64,000 nt of DNA from Pseudoruegeria sp039972875 (GTDB lineage: Bacteria > Pseudomonadota > Alphaproteobacteria > Rhodobacterales > Rhodobacteraceae), in contig JBDWMA010000010.1 in NCBI GenBank assembly GCA_039972875.1, positions 124,001 to 188,000 of the forward strand, written 5' to 3'. Position 1 is the first letter of the stretch. The number at the start of each line of letters is the position of its first letter. The position numbers were made by a program, and so were the translations under genes. This document shows, piece after piece, positions 32,363 to 40,200 of this stretch. The notes under the pieces are model-generated. The model made no database searches. It saw only the letters and a list, made by a program, of their open reading frames with translations, and had not been told where the DNA came from.

Positions 32363-32560
32363 GTCAGTTGTATTGATTAAGTCAACAGACATGGCATGTG
32401 ACAGGTCTTGTCCGAGGCTGACGATACCTCTGGCCATCTCGCGCCAAACAAAACAACGTCGCAGTTTTTATTGTAAAAAGAGATGTCTGGGGTTCACGCT
32501 ATTACTGCGCGCCCCATAGATCGAATTTTTAATTCATTTGGGCAATGACGCGGTGTCGTT

Positions 32561-33313
32561 CTATTTCGGCAGAACGCCACCGATCTTTAGCGTCATTTCT
32601 TCGCTGGATGCGCGTACAGCCTCAGCGAGAGCCTCAATCGTCTCTTTCGAAGCACGATTTGCGGGTACTGCGATAGAAATTGCACCCAAAAACGCCCCAT
32701 CACTATTAAAAAAGGGCGAGGCGATTGAGGACACATCTTCTTCTCGTGTGCTTTCCATCACGATCGTCGCGGAGGCCTTAATCTCAGGCAGCCGCGCCCG
32801 AATTTTTGCGGGACGGGTTTCTGTAAAACTGGTGAGTTTCGCAAGCGGTTGCGACAATGCTTTATCGACGTCCTCATCCGAGGAAAATGCAAGGAAACAC
32901 ATGCCCGATGCGGTGGCATGAACTTGAACGTCTTCATCATCGGCAAAACTAACATGTGTCGCGCGATTTGGGAGGACCACAAAGACGTTCTTTAATACGT
33001 TCTGAGAAAGCACAACAATGTGGGCTGACTCATTCGTTGTGGAAACCAGTTTGTTTAAGACTTGTTCCGCGGATTGATCAAAGTTCGATGTCCTCCGGCG
33101 GATCCTAGACAGTTGTAACGGCAGTATACCCAATTGATATCCGGCCCCACTCGGGTGTTTTTCCAGAATCTCATTCTGAGTGAGCGACAACAAGAGCCGG
33201 CGTGTGGTCGTTTTGTCAAATCCGGACAGCCGCACCATCTCTGCTAAGGTGATATGCGGGTTCTCGATCGTGAACTGACGAACGATGTGAAATGCTTTGT
33301 CGATTGTACTCAT
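32561..33313 (-). CDS. IclR-family transcriptional regulator
   Basis: A 250-residue regulator. The N-terminal winged helix reads STIDKAFHIVRQFTIENPHITLAEMVRLSGFDKTTTRRLLLSL (residues 2-44). The effector domain has the IclR landmarks VHATASGMCFLAFSSDEDVD (about 131-150), then MESTREEDVSSIASPFF and GAFLGAISIAVPANR. It is transcribed toward the dehalogenase gene across a 291-bp gap that holds a 37-bp inverted repeat. It is the obvious candidate to control the dehalogenase and perhaps the tctC-type receptor. IclR members commonly sense aromatic acids, which fits the neighbourhood. Confidence 0.9.
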   Translation of the reverse strand: MSTIDKAFHIVRQFTIENPHITLAEMVRLSGFDKTTTRRLLLSLTQNEILEKHPSGAGYQLGILPLQLSRIRRRTSNFDQSAEQVLNKLVSTTNESAHIVVLSQNVLKNVFVVLPNRATHVSFADDEDVQVHATASGMCFLAFSSDEDVDKALSQPLAKLTSFTETRPAKIRARLPEIKASATIVMESTREEDVSSIASPFFNSDGAFLGAISIAVPANRASKETIEALAEAVRASSEEMTLKIGGVLPK

Positions 33314-33516
33314 TTTCTAACCGCCTCAACCCTGTCTTATGCCTGCAAAAATTATCAAATCTTCGCACAAATGAAGCGCTATTCTACCAAAGATACCACT
33401 GAAATACGCTGCAAGTGTCCCAACACATTTAGCCCACAACGTCTGGAACCTACAAGGTTTTGACGCGCTTGATTTGTCTTATCCGACCACCCATTTTTGC
33501 GAAGGTAACAGTCAAG

Positions 33517-34320
33517 ATGCTCTTTCAGAGCTGCATAGGTCGACAATGTCCGAATACGGTACGCCAATCCGGTCCCAAACTCTTGAATTCTCTATTGGCA
33601 AAATATGACGCTTCGGTCCAATTAGACAATAAATTCGGAGATCTCTTGCGCGTGATTCATATCCATAAAACGTCTGATTTTCAGACGCTCGAAATTTGCC
33701 CCATTTCGCCTTCTGTTACAGGCAATGCAGGTGAATTTGGGCTTTTGAATAATCTTAGCGCCAAGCGCCGTCGTGAGTTTTTGACTGGTCGCCATGCAGC
33801 GGCGCGTGGATTACGCGCACTGGGGTGTGGCGATGCAGAAGTCGGTGTTCATCAAGATCGCTCGCCCATCTGGCCCGATGGATATTGCGGCTCTATCAGC
33901 CACTCGGACAGATTATGCGCGGTTACTGTTGCTCAGAAAAGCCACATATTGTCCCAAGGGATTGATATCGAACAACGGGGGACTGTGGACCCGGAAATGG
34001 CAACCCTAATTTGCCAACCCTTTGATGATACGGTGAATCTTGATCCCGTTACAATTTTTAGCGCTAAAGAAGCCTATTATAAATTGTGGTATCCGTTAGT
34101 GGGCGAATTTCTCGATTTTACAGACGTATCAATTCGCAAGGGACCAGGCACAACAATAATAGCAACGTTGCAACACAAAATACCCCCCACACCAAGGCTT
34201 ATCTGCGTTACGGGGTGTATGATGTATGTCGACAATCACGTGATGACCTTTTTTGCATTGGCCAAAAAGGATGGACCTTTGTCCTTAGACCCACTCGCCA
34301 TTGCGCATGATCTGGTGTGA
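33517..34320 (+). CDS. 4'-phosphopantetheinyl transferase, EntD/Sfp type
   Basis: A 267-residue enzyme that arms the T domains of the neighbouring peptide synthetases by attaching the phosphopantetheine arm of CoA. Key motifs are SAKRRREFLTGRHAAARGLRALG (about 79-101), GSISHSD (about 129-135), the metal motif GIDIEQ (about 151-156) and FSAKEAYYKLW (about 186-196). The start at 33517 follows AAGG. A TTG opening at 33460 would give an unusually long N-terminus with poor support. It is convergent with the operon and overlaps the aminopeptidase gene by 36 bp at the 3' ends. It is the only phosphopantetheinyl transferase in the window. Confidence 0.92.
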   Translation: MLFQSCIGRQCPNTVRQSGPKLLNSLLAKYDASVQLDNKFGDLLRVIHIHKTSDFQTLEICPISPSVTGNAGEFGLLNNLSAKRRREFLTGRHAAARGLRALGCGDAEVGVHQDRSPIWPDGYCGSISHSDRLCAVTVAQKSHILSQGIDIEQRGTVDPEMATLICQPFDDTVNLDPVTIFSAKEAYYKLWYPLVGEFLDFTDVSIRKGPGTTIIATLQHKIPPTPRLICVTGCMMYVDNHVMTFFALAKKDGPLSLDPLAIAHDLV

Positions 34321-35544
34321 CGCACCGGACGTATCAAGACCATAAACATTCATATCTCCCGATCCAATCATCCAATCCAAGTGAATGGTGCTTTGATTGC
34401 CACCTCGGGTATCCAACGGCTCATCCCTCGCATCCGTGAAACATTTTGCGTAGCTTTGCCCAAACGCCAGATGAGATGAAGCGTTTTCGTCAAACAGAAT
34501 ATTCTGAAACACCACGCCACTTTGCGAGATAGGGGAGCTATGAGGAACCAACGCGACCTCCCCCAAGTAACGACCAGCCGGATCTATGTCTAAATAGGCA
34601 TTCAGTTGCTCTTCGCCCTGTTCGGCCAAGACCTGAACAGCTTTTCCCTTTTCAAATTTAACGCGTATTCCCTCAATCAGACCCCCATTCAAAGGTAAGG
34701 GTTTGGTGGCGCGGGCCCAGCCGTCTACACGATCACGATGCGGCGCGGTAAACACCTCTTCGGTCGGCATGTTGCACACTGTGGTTATGCCCTTGGTTGT
34801 GTCCGCTGCGCCGCCTTGCCAAACATGTCCATCGGCCAATCCCACCTTTAGATCGGTGTCCTCTCCCACGAAATGCAATGCATCAAATGATTGTTTGTTC
34901 AAATACTCAACACGTTGCGCAAGGTTTTCAGTGTGTTGTGCCCATTCGGAGACCGGATCTTGCGACAACACGCGCGATGCAGAAAAAATCTCTTTGGCCA
35001 GTCGATCAACCGCGTTCTCTTTGGACATGTTCGGGAAGATTTGTTGCGCCCATTTTGCGCCGGGGTAGGCAATAATGGCCCAATTGGTTTCAAACTTTGA
35101 TATAGGGCCAATGATCGGTTGATACGCTAAGGCATTTGCCTTTGCCACCCGTGCAACATCAGCCGGGAGGATTTTACTGAGCAATGCAGGGTCATCTCCC
35201 AAAATAGCCAAACGCGCAACATTTGACGCATACGCAGTCGCCATTCCCGCATAGAGCCAGCCAGGGGCCCCATCAAGGGCAGGCGCGGACCCACTGTGAT
35301 ATCGCGCCAAAGTCACTTCATCATCTTGCAATATTGGCGTCACCTGTTTCGCACCCGCCGCATAAGCTTGCCGAGCAATGGCCCGTACAAGCGGTAGGGA
35401 TTCAACCGGGGCGGTGACAATCAGCTCTTGGCCGGGCTGCAAATTGACACCGACGCGGATCGCAGTACGCGCAAGCGCTTCTAGTTCATCGGGCCAACGA
35501 GAGGAGACGAGAAGCTCGTCCTGCGGAAGAGAAGAATTATGCAT
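34285..35544 (-). CDS. M29-family metallo-aminopeptidase
   Basis: A 419-residue aminopeptidase of the thermophilic M29 (AmpS/PepS/T) family. The dimetal site segments are visible: NMPTEEVFTAPHRDRVDG (about residues 258-275; Glu and His ligands), a Glu in YLGEVALVP (about 329-337), and ASSHLAFGQSYAKC and STIHLDWMIGSGDMNV toward the C-terminus (His and Asp ligands). It is the last gene of the peptide-synthetase operon, 19 bp after the type II thioesterase. An aminopeptidase in such an operon could trim the product or degrade it. It could also be a product-tolerant copy of the target if the product inhibits aminopeptidases. The last is speculation. Confidence 0.9.
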   Translation of the reverse strand: MHNSSLPQDELLVSSRWPDELEALARTAIRVGVNLQPGQELIVTAPVESLPLVRAIARQAYAAGAKQVTPILQDDEVTLARYHSGSAPALDGAPGWLYAGMATAYASNVARLAILGDDPALLSKILPADVARVAKANALAYQPIIGPISKFETNWAIIAYPGAKWAQQIFPNMSKENAVDRLAKEIFSASRVLSQDPVSEWAQHTENLAQRVEYLNKQSFDALHFVGEDTDLKVGLADGHVWQGGAADTTKGITTVCNMPTEEVFTAPHRDRVDGWARATKPLPLNGGLIEGIRVKFEKGKAVQVLAEQGEEQLNAYLDIDPAGRYLGEVALVPHSSPISQSGVVFQNILFDENASSHLAFGQSYAKCFTDARDEPLDTRGGNQSTIHLDWMIGSGDMNVYGLDTSGASHQIMRNGEWV

Positions 35545-35562
35545 AGTCCATTATGTCCTGAA

Positions 35563-36360
35563 TTAGTCAATTAGCGCGACGTTGGGGGCATCAATTTCCG
35601 TCTGGACCGCGCTCAATTGTTTTAGAATATAACGCGCCACCTCTTGGGATTTTTCTAGCAAAAAAAGATGCCCACCTTCAAAACTTTGAAGATCAAAATG
35701 CGCGGTGTTTCCCCGAACAGCAAAGTCTTTCCAACGTTCAAGATCCTGCATCATTGCCCGCGGATCATCGGTCCCATATAGGGCTGAAATACAGAGCTTT
35801 GCGTGAACATCTTTGTTCATAGCGTGGGTTTCTGCTGCTGTTAAATCGCCGATCAGTGATGGCAACGATAATTCCGCAATCATCGGATCAAGTAACAAAT
35901 CCGCAGTAGGTCCAGCAAACGATCTGATCGCTGCGATGAATGCGTCTTGGGGCAGGGGGTAGATTGGATTGGTGCGTGGTGCAAATTGCGGTCCATGGGC
36001 GGACAGAAATACGTGGTCTACGGTATCGTCTCGCAATAAGAGATGTTGTGCAATTTCAAACGCCAACAACGCACCATAACTGTGCCCAAACAAGGAAACC
36101 GAACGGGGAAGGTGTTGGGGTAAAGCCGCAACAATTGCTTGGGCAAGCTGTCGTAAATCTTGAAAGGGGGCTTCGTCCAGACGATCCTGTCGGCCCGGAT
36201 ATTGAACAGAAAGAACATCAACTTTCGGAGCAAGATGGGTCGCCAATTCATGAAAGGTGCCAGCAACCCCACCCGCATGGGGAAGACACAACAACAATTG
36301 CGCATCCGAGGCCGCAGGTCGAAAACGACGAAACCATAGACGGGGGTAAAGCTCAGCCAC
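35563..36360 (-). CDS. Type II thioesterase (GrsT/RifR type)
   Basis: A 265-residue alpha/beta hydrolase that clears mis-primed or stalled T domains. It shows LLLCLPHAGGVAGTFHELA (about 22-40), VLSVQYPGRQDRLDEAP, the nucleophile elbow LFGHSYGALLAFEIA (Ser about 93), the Asp region TDDPRAMM and the catalytic His in FEGGHLFLLE (about 231). The start is GTG at 36358-36360 after GGAGAG, overlapping the nitrilase gene by 8 nt. It is the conventional Ser-type editing enzyme of this operon. The other small hydrolase at 50491-51222 has Cys instead. Confidence 0.9.
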   Translation of the reverse strand: MAELYPRLWFRRFRPAASDAQLLLCLPHAGGVAGTFHELATHLAPKVDVLSVQYPGRQDRLDEAPFQDLRQLAQAIVAALPQHLPRSVSLFGHSYGALLAFEIAQHLLLRDDTVDHVFLSAHGPQFAPRTNPIYPLPQDAFIAAIRSFAGPTADLLLDPMIAELSLPSLIGDLTAAETHAMNKDVHAKLCISALYGTDDPRAMMQDLERWKDFAVRGNTAHFDLQSFEGGHLFLLEKSQEVARYILKQLSAVQTEIDAPNVALID

Positions 36361-37216
36361 AGGGCTCTCCTAAAGGGATCACCTCGGCTGGAAACATGTT
36401 GGTCGGATCTCGATCGCCAAAGTCTGCGAGCATGGTTTCTTTTTGACGCATTTCCAGCAAATTCGTTGGGTTAAGCTGCGCGGTGATGACGTCATTGCCC
36501 TCAGCTTGCGCCGTTACAACAGAGCCGCCATCAGGGGCCCATATCGCGCTTTGTCCACAGGTGTCCCAACCACCGGTGGTGCCCACATGATTTGATAGGG
36601 CGACAAACATCGTGTTGTCCAATGCGCGGGCAGGGAACCAGATTGCGCGTTCATTTGCACCATTGCCTTTGCTAAATAAGGCACTGGCCAAATAGACATG
36701 ACACCCATTCAACGCAGCTTCTCGTGCGTGTTCACCAAATCCGGTGTCATAACATATCGCCAACCCAAATCGCCAACCCTTCAGCTCCAGAATGATGGAT
36801 GTTTCGCCGGGTTGATACAGATCGCGTTCACTCTCAAACAGAAATTGCTTGTGATAAAATCCACGAATGTCACCTGAGCCATCTATGATGATGGAGGACA
36901 CGCGCAAATGCGCATCAAGCTGCGTGGCAGCGCCAATCACCGCGCAGACATTATTTTGGGCGCAAGCCGCCTGAATAGGAGCCAGCCTTGGGTCGCCGGA
37001 AACCACCGTGTAACGCGACGGATCTGTTCGGATCAAATCTGGTTCATACCCGCTTAAAAACTTTTCGGGAAACTGAACAAGTGAAGCGCCCTTTTGGGCC
37101 GCCTCTTTGATCATATATGCCACACGGGCTGCGTTTTTTTCGATGTCGCCTGCAACAGGTTGGGCCTGTGCGCAGGCAATTGTGATGGGGTCAACTGGGA
37201 GCGGTACCTGTGTCAT
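36353..37216 (-). CDS. Nitrilase-superfamily carbon-nitrogen hydrolase
   Basis: A 287-residue member of the nitrilase superfamily. The Glu-Lys-Cys triad is visible in VQFPEKFLSGYE (Glu about 51), GFYHKQFLFESE (Lys about 122) and LAICYDTGFGEH (Cys about 155). These enzymes cleave or transfer amide, carbamoyl or nitrile groups. Its start overlaps the stop of the large synthetase gene (ATGA), so it is co-translated with it. Within a peptide pathway it may hydrolyse or form an amide on the product, or remove a protecting acyl group. The subfamily resembles omega-amidase or N-carbamoyl amidase types, without a firm assignment. Confidence 0.88.
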   Translation of the reverse strand: MTQVPLPVDPITIACAQAQPVAGDIEKNAARVAYMIKEAAQKGASLVQFPEKFLSGYEPDLIRTDPSRYTVVSGDPRLAPIQAACAQNNVCAVIGAATQLDAHLRVSSIIIDGSGDIRGFYHKQFLFESERDLYQPGETSIILELKGWRFGLAICYDTGFGEHAREAALNGCHVYLASALFSKGNGANERAIWFPARALDNTMFVALSNHVGTTGGWDTCGQSAIWAPDGGSVVTAQAEGNDVITAQLNPTNLLEMRQKETMLADFGDRDPTNMFPAEVIPLGEPCG

Positions 37217-40200
37217 TGCAACACCATGTCTAATTTGGCCTCAGGGCGTGAATCTGCAATCAGAGATTGCACCACTGATGCGCTCGCTTTGGGTTGTTTT
37301 CCAAGGAAATAATGCCCACCGTTTAGGACTATATGGGTCTGCACATGTGGTACCAATGCTGCCCAAGAATTAGCGTTTGCGTCAAAGGCCTCGGTTGCCG
37401 GGTCATCCCGTGACACAATTAAGGTGACGGGCGCATCGATTTTCAGCGCAGCGCCACGTTGAATACGAGACATTAAAAACCCATTGGATTGAAGTGAATC
37501 GTGGCGAAAGACTGAAACCATGAAGTCTTGGAAATCCTTGCCAACCGTTGCCAACCCATCATCACCGGCCCACTCTTGATACAGCGCATGAATGTCGTCA
37601 AAGACCAAGTCACGGGCATTTTGCAATGTTTGCGCAATTTCATCGACAGCGGGCAGGATCTTGGCGGCGATAAACACCTGACGCAGATCAACATCACCAC
37701 GGCGGGTCAATTCTTCGGCCAATGCCAACGCAATTGCGGATCCAACACAATGCCCCCACACATAAACTGGCCCCGTGGCGCGCGCCTGGATTTCATCGGC
37801 AAGCGTATCAATCGTTGTCTCAAATGCCATCAATTCTGAACGATCTGGGGTAAAGCTGTGCCCAGGCAGATCGGCGGCAACGACGGATAATCCTGACTCT
37901 AACGCGTTCAAAGCATGTGAGAAATCGCGGAAATGGCTTGCGTCGCCACCCGCATAGGGCAAGCAAACCAACAGGCCGGACCCTTGGGATTCATCCCCGG
38001 CAAGGTTGACCAGAATGCGATGATCCTTTGGCGCGGCGGGCGCTGCGATTTTACATGCCATTTCCGACAAACGCGAATGTTGCATGAGGTCTCGCAGGGA
38101 CAACCGTCCTTTGAGTTTTAATACGAGTTTCAAAGCCATCATGGAATTGCCGCCAATTTCAAAGAAATCCGTCGATGGGCCAAAATCAGAAACCGGGCGG
38201 TTCAGCAGTTCTGACCAAATAGCTGCAATTTCAAGGGCGGGGCCAGACAGTTCGTCCTCTTGGATGGGGGCCTTTTTTGTCAGTTCGGCCAAGGTCTGAT
38301 CCATTTGCAAAGAGACCACCCGCCCATTTGTAAGGCGTTTGACGCGCTGGGTCGTAGATGCAATCACGCCGGGCACCCCAATTGGAACCAATTGACCAAA
38401 AGTATCAACAATCTTTGCGGATTCTTCGGAGCTGGGAACAAGGTTAGCGATTTCTTGTTGTTCTGTTTCGGGGATCAAGGTCTGAGTGTGATGCGGAGCA
38501 TCGACGGACGCCACCATCCGATTTAGCGCGGCGACAAAGTATTCACCGATCCGCATGATCTGAGCCTCATCAAAACTGGCGGTATGGTAATGCAGGCTCA
38601 GATTAACATCATCCGTATAGAAATGTTGCGATACCTCGACCCGAAGGGGAAATTCGGTAATCGCGGCGGCACGCACATCTAACAGGGAAAACTCTGGCAT
38701 TTTACGTAGCTCTTTAAGCGAATAAAAATGCGTAAAGTTAAAGACTGTTTCAAACAACAGATCCGTCGTTGCCCGGTCTTGTTTTACCTGCGCCATGGGG
38801 TAGCGTCTAAACGGCAGAACCTCTGCTTCTGTTTCAAAGGTTTGCAAGATCAAATCACGCCAACTGCCCGCAGCGAGATCCAATCGCAGGGGCATAGTGT
38901 TTAAGAATACACCAAGCGCGGTTTCCGCCCCCGGCAATTCTGGGCGACCGCCAATTTCATATCCGGTGAAGACATCCGATTGCCCCGACAATGTGGACAA
39001 AACGCGCAGATGTGCTGCTAGCAAAACCGTTTTCACCGGTACGTTCAGCCGTTGTGCCAGATCAATTAACCCATCAGACAGCCCGTCGGGCAGTTCTATG
39101 TCACGAAAGGCTACGTCAATGTCATCGCGTTCGATGATGGGCCGCAAACGCGGTACATCGGTTTTGGGGGCATCTTTTAAATGATCCGCCCAGAAGGATT
39201 TGAATTTCGGCGAAGCAATCGCCTCCAGCTCCATCCCGATAAAGTTGCGCAAATGCGTATTCACACTGTTAGAAACATGAGGCACGCCATCACGTAGTCG
39301 CAAGTAAATGCTGAACAACTTAACATGGGCTTGATTCATGCTCCAACCATCAAGCATCGAATTGTGCTGACTGATGGAATAGCGGAAAACATCATCGGCC
39401 ATGATGTGAATATGCAAGCGGACCAAACCAGGACGGTCCCATTCAAAGGCGCGGTTTTGTTCAGTTTTGAACCAGTCCGTGTAGTAGGTATCCCAGTCCT
39501 CTTCGGCGACCCGTCCTCGCATGTCGTCTATGACCAGTGGTAGCTCGTCAATATCGGCATGAATATATTGCAGATATTGGTCATGATTGTTGAGCTGATA
39601 ACTGGTCCGGAAAATGGGGTTTTCTTGAACCAAGATTTTGACGGCCTCGGAGAACAAAACCGGGTCCATCTCGCCTTGGATCATAAAACTTACAATATCG
39701 TGGTAACTGGTATTGCCGTACATCACTTCGCTTTGGAAAATCAGCCCCGCTTGCAGCATGGATAAAGGATAGGCATCCTCGACCCCGTCGGGAATACGCG
39801 TGCGGTCTTTATCCGAAATCAACGCAAACGGTTCGAATTCTTCAATTGCCACGGGCGCATCACAAGAGGTCTCGATTTCTTGGCTTAAGTCACGAATGGT
39901 CGGATGGCGGAACAATTGCTGGAATGAAAAATTCAGGTTCTGCGCGCGCGCCATGGCAAGAACCGACACAAAGTGGATTGAATTCCCACCCAGTGAGAAA
40001 AAGTTGTCGATGACGCCGATCTTTTCCAAGCTTAGGACGTTCTGCCAAATTTCGACCAAGGCTCTTTCGGTTTCAGTTTGCGGCGCAACATAGGTCGCAC
40101 GCCTGTTGTCAGGTGTGGGCAAGCCTTTGCGGTCAAGTTTGCCACTTTGCGAAAGTGGGAACACCTCTAGCACTGCTATTCGTTCCGGGAGCATATAGTC

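Noticed and set aside
32373..32385. FNR-like TTGATTAAGTCAA before the dehalogenase gene
   Set aside because: The halves are one base too close for the FNR consensus, and the sequence overlaps the likely -35 box.
32270..32437. 56-codon N-terminal extension of the reductive dehalogenase
   Set aside because: It would translate the inverted-repeat promoter region; the ATG at 32269 has GGAGGAAG directly before it.
33460..33516. Earlier TTG start for the phosphopantetheinyl transferase
   Set aside because: The ribosome site is too close to that TTG and the added residues match nothing in the family; the ATG at 33517 is better placed.
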